Both the position numbers and the translations under genes were made by a program. Positions 1 through 9,979 of a stretch of 64,000 bases of DNA are shown piece after piece; position 1 is the first letter of the stretch; every line of letters begins with the position of its first letter. This DNA is from Bacillus sp. es.034 (GTDB lineage: Bacteria; Bacillota; Bacilli; Bacillales; Bacillaceae_B), in contig NZ_PDIY01000001.1 of assembly GCF_002563655.1 (NCBI RefSeq), positions 3,446,001-3,510,000 on the forward strand, read 5' to 3'. A model generated the notes under the pieces. That model was not told the DNA's origin. It saw only the letters and a program-made list of their open reading frames with translations, and ran no database searches.

Positions 1-340
1 GTACAAGACCTACATAATACTCTTTCTTGATATCACAGCCTTCTTCGATAAGTAAGCGCTTTACTTCCTTACCTTCAGGACCCGTTTGGTGAGTAACTAA
101 AGTTTTTCCGATTAATTCCTCTGCATATGTACGCACTTCGTCAAGGCTCTTGGCAATTTTGACTCCGCCTGCTTTGCCCCGTCCACCTGCGTGGATTTGC
201 GCCTTTACAACATATACGCTAGAATCTAACGTCTTCGCCGCTTCTACTGCCTCTTCAGCTGTAAAAGCCACTTTACCATTTGGTACGGATACCCCGTAAT
301 TTCTGAGGATTTCTTTACCTTGATATTCATGGATATTCAT
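1..340 (-). CDS. sucC: Succinyl-CoA synthetase (ADP-forming) beta subunit, N-terminal part
   Basis: This is the N-terminal 113 codons of the ATP-grasp subunit that, with SucD, interconverts succinyl-CoA and succinate with formation of ATP in the TCA cycle. The protein opens [10 protein letters not shown], the hallmark start of SucC, and has the nucleotide-binding segment [16 protein letters not shown] at residues 46-61. The ATG at 338-340 is preceded by a strong AGGAGGAT Shine-Dalgarno at about 345-352. The gene runs off the left edge, so the CoA-ligase half is not visible. sucCD lies next to ylqH in Bacillus as well. A sigma-A promoter lies at 386-414. Confidence 0.96.
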   Translation of the reverse strand, partial: MNIHEYQGKEILRNYGVSVPNGKVAFTAEEAVEAAKTLDSSVYVVKAQIHAGGRGKAGGVKIAKSLDEVRTYAEELIGKTLVTHQTGPEGKEVKRLLIEEGCDIKKEYYVGLV

Positions 341-385
341 TTTCCATCCTCCTATCAAACTCTTCAAAAAATAGACTGCGCTTTC

Positions 386-414
386 ATTGTATAAAATGAC
401 AGTATATATGTCTA
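386..414 (-). promoter_or_regulatory. Sigma-A promoter of sucC
   Basis: On the minus strand there is a -35 TAGACA (409-414), a 17-bp spacer and a -10 TACAAT (386-391), each one base off consensus. The start of transcription would fall near 379, about 40 nt before the sucC ATG. A near-consensus CcpA site lies directly downstream (see findings). Confidence 0.6.
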
Positions 415-579
415 CCATTATGCTAAAAATATTATATTAATTTAAAAATTCTGAACATATTTTGATAGAATCCATCCATATCAAGCCATTTTCACTGGGA
501 GAAACGCATATAAATTATTATACTCGAAAAATATAATTCAGCTATTCAATCCAACCTCTTCATGGTTAGTTCTATCGGG

Positions 580-861
580 TTATTCTTTCCTGGATATGTC
601 CCTGTCCAAACGGTAGATAAAAGCAAACACTTCCGCTACGGCCCCGTATAATTCCTCCGGGATGGATTCACCGATATCCAGGTTGCCGAGGAGGGATAAC
701 AGGCTCTTATCCTCTTGAACAGGCACTCCATGCTCATCTGCTTTGGACAGGATGTTTTCAGCGATCATCCCTTTTCCTTTTGCCACGACTTTCGGGGCCG
801 ACCCGTCCTTCTGATCATAACCCAGAGCGATTGCTTCTTTTCTCTCGTGCCGGCTTTTCAT
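580..861 (-). CDS. ylqH: FlhB C-terminal-like protein YlqH
   Basis: This 93-residue protein corresponds to the cytoplasmic C-terminal domain of the export switch FlhB/YscU. The segment ALGYDQKDGSAPKVVAKGKG (residues 12-31) matches the region that follows the NPTH autocleavage site in FlhB, but the membrane part and the NPTH motif itself are missing. It therefore resembles the free cleaved fragment. Its start overlaps the end of ylqG by 4 nt, so the two are probably translationally coupled. Function is unknown. The pairing with the FliK-like YlqG suggests a secretion-switch-derived module; that is inference from family resemblance only. Confidence 0.85.
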   Translation of the reverse strand: MKSRHERKEAIALGYDQKDGSAPKVVAKGKGMIAENILSKADEHGVPVQEDKSLLSLLGNLDIGESIPEELYGAVAEVFAFIYRLDRDISRKE

Positions 862-2606
862 ATCCTTACATCAACTCCGGAAAATGTCTGTTGGAACTCG
901 TCCCCTATCTTTTCTGAGAGGCTTTCGTGTTTATCGGGTTTTTTCACCTTTACGGCGGATAACTGATAGTCCAATTTCCCGAGGGCATTTTTTAAATCAG
1001 GAATGAGGGGTTTGGACAACACTTCTGCTGCCGGATGTTCATTCCAAACGGTCAGGGAAATGACACGATGTTGTACCTGCATATCGATCAAAGTTTCATC
1101 CATTTCCTTCATGTTCAAATAAAATAATACCCGGCAATAATCACCGTCGATGACTCCCTTTTCCTTCTCTTTTCCTGTCCATTGTATAGTGATATCCGTA
1201 TTTCGTCCGAACAGATACATCGGAAACTGCTGCACGATTGTAAGGAGAGGGGATGGATCCTGGGAGTGAAGCACTTGATGGTTCATTCTCAGAACAATGT
1301 CATCGGCTAATTGGCGAATGTCAGATGCCGGATGGTGCTGGCTTAACCCGATAAGATGCTCCTTCAGTGTCTGTCCCTGCACGTCTTTTCCTTTATGGAC
1401 CTGAGCTTCAAAGTTGATTCCAAAGTCACCGATCACCCTTTTCAATACTTTGGCCAATTCATCTCCCCTGAGTTGTTCCGTAAGGTCCGATACCGTCTGG
1501 TGGAGAAGCATCTGAAAGATTTTCTCCTGATTGGAGGAAGGGGTGCCTTTCCCCCATATCTGTTCAAGCCTGCTAAAGTTCATTTCCACAAGCTTTTCCT
1601 TCCCGGCAAATCCGACCAGCTGTCCTGCCGCTGTTTCAGGCGTTTCTTTTTTGGTTCCCTCCAGGCGGGTTTCGGAGCCTGTAAGGATGTTCATCCATTT
1701 ATCCACAAGGGAGGAAGCTTGCTTTGTGGATTCTTGACCGGATCCACTCACGCCTGAAGCCTGGCTCCGTCCGCTTAGAGGCACATCAGATGACTTCTGC
1801 CCCTCCCTATCTGAAGTCATCCTTTCAAGGATCATGCCCGCTAATCCTTCCTTCCATTGATTCATGACCGTTTCACCGGGGATGAATCCAAGGGACTTCA
1901 ATACATCGAAATGTCCCAAACGGGTTGCATAGGACTGGGAAGAATCCGCTAAACCAGTCAAGGCTTTGATGACAAGATTTTCAGATATATTCCTTCTCAA
2001 GGGTTCCTGAAGCCTTTGGATCATTTGAAGAGTGCCTTCATCTCCTCCCGCTTCTTTTAATCTTGAAGAAAGAGTATCGAGCATGGAAATAAAATCACCT
2101 TTTTCCCCGGCTTTCATCGAAAGAAATACCCTGTCTGTAAATGGCATACTCCTTTTAGCCATTTCCACGATGACCTTTGAATTAAGAGCTGCATCTTTCC
2201 CTGTCACATGCTTCCCTGCAAATGCGAGCATCTCTTTATGAATCGGTATCTTATCCTTCACAAGGTCCTTGACCAAAGAAGTCATTTCTTTCTCATCGCC
2301 CGAAACGGATAGATGATGCAGGAGCCTAGAAGCCATACCCTCGCCATCTCCTTGGGGAGACCGGATCAATTTGAGGCTGATTCCTGTCTCTGTCTGCTTC
2401 ACTTCCACCCATTGACGCTCTCCTGCTTTCAAAGGAGTTTCAAGCTTTGCCAAGAACCGCTGGCCGTTTGCAGATACTTCTGCCAGATCATCACCCATCA
2501 GCTTATGTACCTTTATATAGATAACCCTTCCTCCCTGGACCGAAAATGGTTTTCCACTAAGGGAAGACAGAGTCTGATTCCTTCCAGTGCTGTGAATGTG
2601 GGTCAT
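858..2606 (-). CDS. ylqG: FliK-like hypothetical protein YlqG
   Basis: This 582-residue protein sits where B. subtilis has ylqG, between rnhB and ylqH. No catalytic motif is seen. The C-terminal third (about residues 450-555) has the beta-rich pattern of the flagellar hook-length control domain (FliK C-terminus), including DITIQWTGKEKEKG and VRVLFYLNM-like strands ending in the segment LDYQLSAVKVKKPD. The middle is hydrophilic and rich in K, E, G and S (about residues 255-330), as in the linker of FliK. No signal peptide or membrane segment is visible. The start ATG at 2604-2606 has only a weak GGGGATGAG ribosome site. Function unknown. Confidence 0.75.
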   Translation of the reverse strand: MTHIHSTGRNQTLSSLSGKPFSVQGGRVIYIKVHKLMGDDLAEVSANGQRFLAKLETPLKAGERQWVEVKQTETGISLKLIRSPQGDGEGMASRLLHHLSVSGDEKEMTSLVKDLVKDKIPIHKEMLAFAGKHVTGKDAALNSKVIVEMAKRSMPFTDRVFLSMKAGEKGDFISMLDTLSSRLKEAGGDEGTLQMIQRLQEPLRRNISENLVIKALTGLADSSQSYATRLGHFDVLKSLGFIPGETVMNQWKEGLAGMILERMTSDREGQKSSDVPLSGRSQASGVSGSGQESTKQASSLVDKWMNILTGSETRLEGTKKETPETAAGQLVGFAGKEKLVEMNFSRLEQIWGKGTPSSNQEKIFQMLLHQTVSDLTEQLRGDELAKVLKRVIGDFGINFEAQVHKGKDVQGQTLKEHLIGLSQHHPASDIRQLADDIVLRMNHQVLHSQDPSPLLTIVQQFPMYLFGRNTDITIQWTGKEKEKGVIDGDYCRVLFYLNMKEMDETLIDMQVQHRVISLTVWNEHPAAEVLSKPLIPDLKNALGKLDYQLSAVKVKKPDKHESLSEKIGDEFQQTFSGVDVRI

Positions 2607-2656
2607 TCTCTCATCCCCTGTCCCATGGTATTCATGCTACCATTTGCTGAAAACGT

Positions 2657-3439
2657 TCATCCCTTTGTATGCAGAAGCTCTTTTACCGGTGCAAAGCTTT
2701 TCCGGTGAAGTGGAGTCACTCCTAATTGCTCGAGCCCATTTAAATGGTCTTTCGTTCCATACCCTGCATTTTTCTCGAAAGCATAGCCGGGATATTTTTC
2801 AGCATATTCCTTCATCATCCTGTCTCTCGTAACCTTTGCGATAATGGAAGCTGCCGCAATGGATATGCTTTTCGAATCCCCTTTGATGATCGATTGACTG
2901 GGGTATGGCGATACAATTTTCATTGCGTCGATCAATAAGTAATCAGGCTGAACCGGCAGCTGGACGATTGCTTCATTCATCGCCTTTTTCGTCGCTTGAT
3001 ATATATTGATGGAATCGATTTCCTCCGCGTGAACCATCCCAACTCCAATTGAAATAGCATGACGTTGTATGTATTCATAATACTCTTCTCTTTTACCTTC
3101 TGAAAGTTTCTTGCTGTCATTCAATCCTGCCAGGTAGAAGTCTTTGGGGAGGATGACGGCTGCCGTTACGACCGGCCCTGCAAGAGGCCCCCTTCCCACT
3201 TCGTCTATCCCGGCGATACGGGTATACCCCTGAAAACGCAGCTCCTTCTCATAACGTGTGAGGTCTTGAAACTCCTTTTTCTCCTTAGCCTGCTTCTTTC
3301 GTTCCCTTTCGAGCTGAATCAGAAGTTTCTGAACACCTTTTCTCTCGTCCTGTTTCAATTCTTCCAAAATCGGATCAGACTCTGTCAGTGTCCCGATCAA
3401 TTGTTTGATTTCACTGATCGTTCTATGTACTTTCGTCAC
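2657..3439 (-). CDS. rnhB: Ribonuclease HII
   Basis: RNase HII hydrolyses the RNA strand of RNA-DNA hybrids and removes single ribonucleotides from DNA. The catalytic signature [14 protein letters not shown] holds D79 and E80 (numbered from the start chosen here); DSKKLS, LLIDAMK and the C-terminal IIAKVTRD supply further family motifs and acidic residues. A charged N-terminal domain of about 70 residues is typical of Bacillus RnhB. I chose the GTG at 3437-3439 because AGGAGG lies 7 nt upstream of it. A longer reading frame to 3475 starts inside or before that ribosome site. The resulting 260 residues agree with the family length (about 255). Confidence 0.95.
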   Translation of the reverse strand: MTKVHRTISEIKQLIGTLTESDPILEELKQDERKGVQKLLIQLERERKKQAKEKKEFQDLTRYEKELRFQGYTRIAGIDEVGRGPLAGPVVTAAVILPKDFYLAGLNDSKKLSEGKREEYYEYIQRHAISIGVGMVHAEEIDSINIYQATKKAMNEAIVQLPVQPDYLLIDAMKIVSPYPSQSIIKGDSKSISIAAASIIAKVTRDRMMKEYAEKYPGYAFEKNAGYGTKDHLNGLEQLGVTPLHRKSFAPVKELLHTKG

Positions 3440-3483
3440 GTATGTTCCTCCTCTTATATATCGGATATCCCGCACAAAAATAA

Positions 3484-3525
3484 AGAGGCTGTGTCAAAGA
3501 GATCCACTCCCTTTATACAGCCTCT
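3484..3525 (-). terminator. Rho-independent terminator after rbgA
   Basis: The arms AGAGGCTGT and ACAGCCTCT (3517-3525 and 3484-3492) pair perfectly and are followed on the minus strand by TTATTTTTG. It lies between rbgA and rnhB, so rnhB may depend on read-through or its own promoter. Confidence 0.75.
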
Positions 3526-3529
3526 GCCG

Positions 3530-4396
3530 TTATTCACTATCTTTTTCAGCTTCACCGATAAAATCAAATGTCATGGGTCCTAATTGAACATTCCGTATGT
3601 CCCTGACGATGATTTCAGAAGTCTTGTCATAATTGACTTCTCCACCCGTCATCAGGCAGCCTCTTTTAGCCCCGATCTTATCAAAGCTATCCACTACCTC
3701 TTCAGATAACCCTTCGAGGCCGTAACGCTCCTCTAATCGCTCTGGATAGTGCTCTGCAAGAAAACGAAGGCCATATACGGCAATGTCCTGCAAATTCAGG
3801 ATGGTATCTTTGATTGCTCCCGTCAATGCCAGTTTATAGCCTACCTTGGGATCCTCGAACTTCGGCCATAAAATGCCGGGGGTATCGAGCAGTTCTAGCT
3901 CTTTACCGACCTTGATCCATTGCTGGGCTTTCGTCACACCAGGTGTATTTCCGGTTTTGGCGATATTCTTCTTCGCCAACCTGTTGATCAAGGTGGATTT
4001 ACCTACGTTTGGGATCCCCACGATCATCGCCCTGATGGCACGGGGTCTCATCCCCCTTGACTTCATGCGATCGAATTTATCTTTCAGGATCTCTTTAGCA
4101 GCCTGCACAATGACTTGAAGTCCTTTGCCGGCCTGTGCATTGACCGCAAGTGCGGTGATTCCCTGTTCTTTAAAATAGGAAATCCACTGATTGGTCCTGT
4201 TCGTGTCTGCCATGTCTGCCTTATTTAATAAAACGAGTCGCGGCTTTTGTCCGATGATTTCTTCAATCATCGGATTTCTCGATGATAACGGGATTCTTGC
4301 ATCTACTAATTCAATCACTATGTCTACAAGTTTTAATTTCTCAGTAACTTGTCTACGAGCTTTAGCCATATGCCCTGGAAACCATTGTATCGTCAT
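3530..4396 (-). CDS. rbgA: Ribosome biogenesis GTPase RbgA (YlqF)
   Basis: RbgA is an essential GTPase for late assembly of the 50S subunit. It belongs to the circularly permuted GTPases: G4 NKAD (residues 58-61) comes before G1 GIPNVGKST (127-135) and G3 DTPG (171-174), as seen here. The N-terminal WFPGHM carries the histidine that replaces the usual catalytic glutamine in this family. A C-terminal ANTAR-like helical domain follows. Start ATG at 4394-4396 is preceded by GGAGGT. An upstream in-frame start at 4414 would place six extra residues across the ribosome site. Length 288 fits the family (282 in B. subtilis). Confidence 0.96.
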   Translation of the reverse strand: MTIQWFPGHMAKARRQVTEKLKLVDIVIELVDARIPLSSRNPMIEEIIGQKPRLVLLNKADMADTNRTNQWISYFKEQGITALAVNAQAGKGLQVIVQAAKEILKDKFDRMKSRGMRPRAIRAMIVGIPNVGKSTLINRLAKKNIAKTGNTPGVTKAQQWIKVGKELELLDTPGILWPKFEDPKVGYKLALTGAIKDTILNLQDIAVYGLRFLAEHYPERLEERYGLEGLSEEVVDSFDKIGAKRGCLMTGGEVNYDKTSEIIVRDIRNVQLGPMTFDFIGEAEKDSE

Positions 4397-4423
4397 ATGA
4401 CCACCTCCAAACACTTTTTTCTA

Positions 4424-4978
4424 TTATTTCACCAAACCGAAATCTTTAACAGGCCAATAGATCACTTTCGTGTCCCCGATTACCTCATCGGTCGAGACCG
4501 TCCCGATATGACGGCTATCTTTACTGAATCGACGGTTATCACCCATTACAAAAATTTCTCCATCTGGTACAGTTTCTTCACCGGTTATATCCTTCAATGA
4601 GAAATCTTCGGTTAAGACACCGCCGTTCAATTGATCTTTGTATTCCTTGAGATATGGTTCAGTATAGGCTTTTCCATTTATATATAATGTATCATTTTTA
4701 TACTCTACCTTATCCCCCGGCAGGCCGATGACCCGTTTGATATAATCCTTTTGCTCAGGGGCATGGAACACAACGATATCGAACCGCTCAGGCTCACCCA
4801 GTTTACTTACAATCATTCGGTCACCATTATGTAAAGTAGGCATCATTGATAATCCATCAACTACGATGGGGGCAAATAAAAAGAATCTGATGATAGCAGC
4901 TAATCCGACTGCAATTAACAGGGCCTTCATCCATTCCCACCACTCGTTTTTTTCTTTAACCACATCTCCACCACCCAT
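4424..4978 (-). CDS. lepB: Type I signal peptidase
   Basis: This membrane-bound serine protease removes signal peptides from exported proteins. One N-terminal membrane span (about residues 18-37) is followed by the catalytic serine in GLSMMPTL (S44) and the general-base lysine in YIKRVIGLPGD (K81); the conserved MGDNR box follows near residue 146. The short single-span form of 184 residues is the Bacillus SipS/T type. The start is uncertain: the ATG at 4976-4978 has no ribosome site, and a GTG five codons in is very close to GGTGGAG. It sits between rplS and rbgA; the paralogue identity cannot be set from sequence alone. Confidence 0.92.
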   Translation of the reverse strand: MGGGDVVKEKNEWWEWMKALLIAVGLAAIIRFFLFAPIVVDGLSMMPTLHNGDRMIVSKLGEPERFDIVVFHAPEQKDYIKRVIGLPGDKVEYKNDTLYINGKAYTEPYLKEYKDQLNGGVLTEDFSLKDITGEETVPDGEIFVMGDNRRFSKDSRHIGTVSTDEVIGDTKVIYWPVKDFGLVK

Positions 4979-5090
4979 GATTTTTTCTATCTTTTTCTAT
5001 TCTACTAGAAATTCTTCTAATTCTCATTAAAAATTGGTGGTTTCCCGAAAATAGTCGATCCCCTCTTTAACGAAAGGTTTTAGAAAATGG

Positions 5091-5118
5091 AAAAGGAGCT
5101 TGTCTCCAAGCTCCTTTT
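5091..5118 (-). terminator. Rho-independent terminator after rplS
   Basis: A perfect 12-bp stem, AAAAGGAGCTTG with CAAGCTCCTTTT, closes on a 4-nt loop just downstream of the rplS stop. The stem itself supplies a short T run at its 3' end. Confidence 0.85.
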
Positions 5119-5127
5119 CTTACGTTC

Positions 5128-5472
5128 TTATCGAATTTCTTTAATACGAGCCGCTTTACCACGCAGATTACGTAGGTAATAAAGTTTCGCACGACGTACT
5201 TTACCGCGACGAATAACTTCTAATTTAGCGATTTTAGGTGTGTGTACTGGGAAAGTACGCTCAACACCTACACCGTAAGAAATTTTACGAACAGTAAATG
5301 TTTCGCTGATACCGCCACCACGGCGTTTGATTACTACTCCTTCGTATACCTGAATACGTTCACGAGTACCCTCAACGATGTTAACGTGTACACGTACTGT
5401 ATCACCAGGACGGAAAGATGGTAGATCAGAGCGAAGTTGTTCTTTCGTAATATCTTCGATTAATTTGTGCAT
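5128..5472 (-). CDS. rplS: 50S ribosomal protein L19
   Basis: L19 sits at the interface of the 30S and 50S subunits. The 114 residues contain the family core [20 protein letters not shown] and end [10 protein letters not shown], nearly identical to the B. subtilis protein. I chose the ATG at 5470-5472 ([13 protein letters not shown]), with AAGGAG at 5482-5487. A TTG three codons upstream overlaps that ribosome site and is unlikely. The gene has its own promoter (5577-5605), a leader of about 100 nt that may fold into an L19 leader, and its own terminator, so it is probably a single-gene unit. Confidence 0.98.
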   Translation of the reverse strand: MHKLIEDITKEQLRSDLPSFRPGDTVRVHVNIVEGTRERIQVYEGVVIKRRGGGISETFTVRKISYGVGVERTFPVHTPKIAKLEVIRRGKVRRAKLYYLRNLRGKAARIKEIR

Positions 5473-5484
5473 CTTATTCAACTC

Positions 5485-5570
5485 CTTCCAACAGATGCTC
5501 TTACAAAAGCGATTGATTGCAGCGGAACATCGGGATCCATGGCTTCAGGAGATAACTCCTTTAAACCACA
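5485..5570 (-). ncRNA. Candidate L19 leader (ribosomal protein autoregulatory element)
   Basis: The rplS transcript should begin near 5570 and has about 98 nt before the ATG. It contains a small hairpin, AGGAGTTATCTCCT, followed by GCCATGGATCC and GTTCCGCTGC, which look like the conserved core of the L19 leader known upstream of rplS in Firmicutes. The match is from memory of that family; a covariance-model search was not possible. Confidence 0.5.
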
Positions 5571-5576
5571 AAGAAT

Positions 5577-5605
5577 ATAATATCATACAGGCATTCAGGA
5601 TGCAA
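5577..5605 (-). promoter_or_regulatory. Sigma-A promoter of rplS
   Basis: Minus-strand -35 TTGCAT (5600-5605), 17-bp spacer and -10 TATTAT (5577-5582). It lies in the trmD-rplS gap and starts a leader of about 98 nt. Confidence 0.7.
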
Positions 5606-5609
5606 TAGC

Positions 5610-6347
5610 CTATTTAGAGTTTCTCCATTCCTCTATCCACGCCTTCTGTCGATCTGTGAGGGGATAACTCTCTAATAGATCCGGTCTTCTCTCATAGGTC
5701 CTTCTCAGGCTCTCTTTCTCTCTCCATTCATCGATCAGGCGATGGTTTCCTGAAATCAACTCTCCGGGTACCTTCATCCCTCTGAAATCCGAAGGACGGG
5801 TGTAATGAGGATGCTCTAAGAGGCCTGAGGAGAACGAATCAAGTATGGGAGAATCTTCATTCCCAAGGACCCCGGGAAGCAGACGGACAACACTATCTAT
5901 GACTACCATCGCACCGAGTTCCCCACCGGTCAACACATAGTCACCTATGGAGATTTCGTCGGTTACCACGTGCTCTCTGATTCGTTCATCATAGCCTTCA
6001 TAATGACCGCAAATAAACACGAGGTGATCTTCTTTCGAAAGCTCCTCAGCCTTTTTCTGTGTATATCGTTCTCCCTGTGGGCACATAAGGATGACCCGCG
6101 GCGTGGATTCTTCTTCTTTTTTCAAGGCATCGACTGCATCGAATATAGGCTGAGGCTTCAAAACCATTCCAGCCCCACCGCCGTAAGGGTAATCATCCAC
6201 CTGATTATGTTTGTTATCAGCGTACTCACGGAAGTTAATTACATTATAGGTAACGGCTTCTTTCTCATTTGCCTTTTTTAAGATGGAATCACCGAAGATC
6301 CCTTCGAACATACCTGGGAATAAAGAGAGGACGTCGATTCTCATCAT
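5610..6347 (-). CDS. trmD: tRNA (guanine-N1-)-methyltransferase
   Basis: TrmD methylates N1 of G37 in tRNAs reading CNN and some other codons, using S-adenosylmethionine, and prevents +1 frameshifting. SPOUT-class motifs are clear: [14 protein letters not shown] near residue 57, [14 protein letters not shown] near 111, and the knot segment [16 protein letters not shown]. Length 245 fits the family. The start overlaps the rimM stop (ATGATGA), and two adjacent ATG codons compete; either gives a normal N-terminus. There is no clear independent ribosome site, so expression is probably coupled to rimM. Confidence 0.97.
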   Translation of the reverse strand: MMRIDVLSLFPGMFEGIFGDSILKKANEKEAVTYNVINFREYADNKHNQVDDYPYGGGAGMVLKPQPIFDAVDALKKEEESTPRVILMCPQGERYTQKKAEELSKEDHLVFICGHYEGYDERIREHVVTDEISIGDYVLTGGELGAMVVIDSVVRLLPGVLGNEDSPILDSFSSGLLEHPHYTRPSDFRGMKVPGELISGNHRLIDEWREKESLRRTYERRPDLLESYPLTDRQKAWIEEWRNSK

Positions 6348-6859
6348 GACAGGAGGCCTTCCATCGGCTCAATGGTAATGAGCTGATCTTCGATATCCAC
6401 CATTTTCACGATATCCTCTATGTAGGGGATGAGGTACTCTTTCCCCCGCTCACCCTTCACTACCCATACATCATTCGCACCCGGGCTTAAAATCTCCTTG
6501 ACGGTACCCAGCTCTTCTCCTGCAGTCGTCACTACCTTACAGCCGACGATTTCATGGAGATAGTATTCTCCTTCGTCCAGTTCCTGTAACTGGTCTTCCT
6601 GCACCTTCAAGATGCCTTCTTTAAACTTCTCGACTTCATTGATATTCTCATACCCTTCAAACGTAAGCAAATCAAAACTTTTATGATTTCTGTGAGAATT
6701 GATCACGAGACCGAGGGGTTCCTGGCCATTCCGGAACAAATAGAGAGTGTTCCCTTTCTGATAACGCTTTTCGGGGAAATCTGTCGTCGATACGACCTTC
6801 ACTTCCCCTTTCACTCCATGAGTGTTGACAATCTTACCTACATTAAACCACTTTTCCAA
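6344..6859 (-). CDS. rimM: Ribosome maturation factor RimM
   Basis: RimM assists assembly of the 30S head by binding S19. The N-terminal beta-barrel begins [20 protein letters not shown] and the PRC barrel follows, with [10 protein letters not shown] and [10 protein letters not shown] near the end. The reading frame is open to 6943, but the first 28 codons do not resemble RimM. I chose the TTG at 6857-6859, which has AAGAGGTG (6866-6873) at proper distance and gives 171 residues against 174 in B. subtilis. It lies between ylqD and trmD, probably in one transcript. Confidence 0.93.
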   Translation of the reverse strand: MEKWFNVGKIVNTHGVKGEVKVVSTTDFPEKRYQKGNTLYLFRNGQEPLGLVINSHRNHKSFDLLTFEGYENINEVEKFKEGILKVQEDQLQELDEGEYYLHEIVGCKVVTTAGEELGTVKEILSPGANDVWVVKGERGKEYLIPYIEDIVKMVDIEDQLITIEPMEGLLS

Positions 6860-6876
6860 CGCATTCACCTCTTGCA

Positions 6877-7263
6877 TTAACGTATTTCTTTCACGATACC
6901 GTCTTCTATTACAATCGTCTTTGAAAGGGTTTCTTCCTCCCAATTGTCACCAACTTGAATGTCCATCATACCTTGGACTTCCTTTTCCTTCAGCTCGCTG
7001 CCGATCGGGAGGATATTCAGCTGTTCCATTTGAAAATCCAACAGCTTGATTTTTTCTGCCCGTTCATTCAATTCTCTTTCAAAATGCTGATTTAATTTAT
7101 GAGTGGGGTATTTCTTGCCACGTTCAATCTTTTTCATTTCGAACTGAAGCTGATCACTTTCCTTTTTCAGATGAAACTTTTGATTTTCATACCGTTTCAT
7201 TAACAGGTCCTTACTCTTTTCTGTGAGGACTTGTTTAATCGTTATCGTATGTATCACGTTCAA
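6877..7263 (-). CDS. ylqD: YlqD family protein
   Basis: A 128-residue soluble protein at the position of B. subtilis ylqD (also 128 residues), upstream of rimM. It is highly charged and predicted helical, with heptad-like runs between about residues 20 and 95, so a coiled coil is likely. No catalytic motif is seen and the function is unknown. The TTG at 7261-7263 is the best start: AGGAGG lies 7 nt upstream. The in-frame GTG two codons later is spaced less well. A long inverted repeat and an extended -10 promoter lie just upstream. Confidence 0.8.
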   Translation of the reverse strand: MNVIHTITIKQVLTEKSKDLLMKRYENQKFHLKKESDQLQFEMKKIERGKKYPTHKLNQHFERELNERAEKIKLLDFQMEQLNILPIGSELKEKEVQGMMDIQVGDNWEEETLSKTIVIEDGIVKEIR

Positions 7264-7298
7264 CGTCTTTCCTCCTCCTTTTATTCACCCCTCACTGA

Positions 7299-7383
7299 TG
7301 TAATGGTCTTTAAGGGTGTTCTTAGGGGAGAAACGGCTTGTATGGGGGCTTAAGAACCCTTCTCTCGATAGTATACCATTACA
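7299..7383. repeat. 85-bp nested inverted repeat upstream of ylqD
   Basis: The outer arms TGTAATGGT (7299-7307) and ACCATTACA (7375-7383) pair perfectly. The inner arms AAGGGTGTTCTTA (7312-7324) and TAAGAACCCTT (7351-7361) pair with one bulge plus one unpaired base. The central loop of 26 nt is G-rich. The ylqD promoter -10 falls inside the right outer arm. Too short to code; the function is unknown. Confidence 0.7.
7370..7378 (-). promoter_or_regulatory. Extended -10 promoter of ylqD-rimM-trmD
   Basis: Minus-strand TGGTATACT is an extended -10 (TGnTATACT). No good -35 stands 17 bp upstream; a TTGACC occurs but only 12 bp away. The predicted start is about 100 nt before ylqD, with a strong hairpin in the leader. 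Confidence 0.45.
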
Positions 7384-7405
7384 CGGCGGTCAACCCTATG
7401 AAAAA

Positions 7406-7454
7406 GGGGACTGACGTCTTAAGGCTAAGTAGTAACCTTTGTGGGTCAGTCCCC
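7406..7454 (-). terminator. Terminator after khpA
   Basis: The arms GGGGACTGAC (7406-7415) and GTCAGTCCCC (7445-7454) form a 10-bp stem, followed on the minus strand by TTTTT. An inner hairpin (AAGG..CCTT) fills the loop. It ends the ylxM-ffh-rpsP-khpA transcript. Confidence 0.8.
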
Positions 7455-7495
7455 TGATTCTTAGAGCTTGTTGTAATGAGCTTAAGGAAGCTTCC

Positions 7496-7729
7496 TTACT
7501 CCACTATCTCTAAAAAGATTTTCTTCTGTTGTGAAGATCCTGCTGCAGCGTATACCACAGTTCGAATCGATTTAGCTACACGCCCCTGTTTCCCAATGAC
7601 CTTACCCATATCCTCGGGATGAACGGATAACTTATACGTTAACCCGTTCGTTCCTTCATCCAAATCGACGCGGACAGAGTCCGGATGGTCAACCAGGGGT
7701 TTCACAATCGTTAGAATAAGATCTTTCAT
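7496..7729 (-). CDS. khpA: KH-domain RNA-binding protein KhpA (YlqC)
   Basis: A 77-residue single KH domain protein with the RNA-binding loop GKQG in MGKVIGKQGRVAKSIRT (residues about 41-57). KhpA dimerises with itself or with KhpB/Jag and binds many RNAs; in streptococci it affects cell elongation. It lies 12 nt downstream of rpsP, the usual arrangement in Bacillus, and is followed by a terminator. Length agrees with the family (81 in B. subtilis). Confidence 0.94.
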   Translation of the reverse strand: MKDLILTIVKPLVDHPDSVRVDLDEGTNGLTYKLSVHPEDMGKVIGKQGRVAKSIRTVVYAAAGSSQQKKIFLEIVE

Positions 7730-7741
7730 CGATCTAATCGA

Positions 7742-9476
<1,735 letters not shown>

Positions 9477-9488
9477 TCATGCCGCCTC

Positions 9489-9821
9489 CTAATCCAATAT
9501 TTCAAGATCATCAATGAGTTTTAAACAATGAGAAGAATCGATTGATGGCTCTTCTATTTTTTGTCTGAGTTGGTCAAGAATCTCGTTGCGTTCTTGAAAT
9601 TTCTTAAATAATAAAAGCTTTTCTTCGTACTCCTCGATCATGGCCTCTGTCCTCTTAATGTTATCGTACACTGCCTGCCGGCTAACATTATATTCCTCAG
9701 CGATTTCACCTAAAGAGAAATCATCCAGATAATAGAGGGACATATAGCTTCTCTGCTTAGGAGTTAACAAAGATTGATAAAAATCGTAGAGATAATTCAT
9801 TCTGGTCGTTTTCTCCAGCAC
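9489..9821 (-). CDS. ylxM: YlxM, putative DNA-binding SRP operon protein
   Basis: A 110-residue helix-turn-helix protein of the UPF0122 family, related to the region 4 fold of sigma factors. The motif [20 protein letters not shown] lies at about residues 35-54. In streptococci YlxM stimulates the GTPase activity of SRP; in Bacillus its role is less clear. The start is GTG at 9819-9821, with AAGGAGGG upstream. It heads the transcript ylxM-ffh-rpsP-khpA from the promoter at 9862-9890. Confidence 0.94.
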   Translation of the reverse strand: MLEKTTRMNYLYDFYQSLLTPKQRSYMSLYYLDDFSLGEIAEEYNVSRQAVYDNIKRTEAMIEEYEEKLLLFKKFQERNEILDQLRQKIEEPSIDSSHCLKLIDDLEILD

Positions 9822-9861
9822 GGATATCCCTCCTTGTTAAGTGAAAAACCTTTACATATGA

Positions 9862-9890
9862 AGAATACAGTGTTTACGGGCGATTGTCAA
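9862..9890 (-). promoter_or_regulatory. Strong sigma-A promoter of ylxM-ffh
   Basis: Minus-strand consensus -35 TTGACA (9885-9890), 17-bp spacer and -10 TATTCT (9862-9867), 41 nt before the ylxM GTG. Confidence 0.8.
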
Positions 9891-9924
9891 GGTTAGTAAC
9901 GGATTTTTCATAGAGAAAAGTAGT

Positions 9925-9963
9925 GCAGCCTGCCAGACTGAATCTAATAGTCTGGCAGGCTGC
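9925..9963 (-). terminator. Terminator after ftsY
   Basis: A perfect 15-bp stem, GCAGCCTGCCAGACT with AGTCTGGCAGGCTGC, closes on a 9-nt loop. The minus-strand tail ACTACTTTTCTC is only moderately T-rich. It closes the rnc-smc-ftsY operon. Confidence 0.8.
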
Positions 9964-9979
9964 CCCTGAGGATCATGAT

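Noticed and set aside
435-465. CodY-like box upstream of sucC
   Set aside because: The best alignment to AATTTTCWGAAAATT has four mismatches, within what an AT-rich leader gives by chance.
2637-2652. cre-like TGAAAACGTTCATC near the start of ylqG
   Set aside because: The conserved 3' CA is missing, so it fails the consensus.
3440-3475. Longer RNase HII starting at 3475
   Set aside because: The AGGAGG site lies inside this extension and points to the GTG at 3439.
6860-6943. Longer RimM with 28 more N-terminal residues
   Set aside because: The extra residues overlap the end of ylqD, contain the ribosome site and do not resemble RimM. The TTG at 6859 gives the family length.
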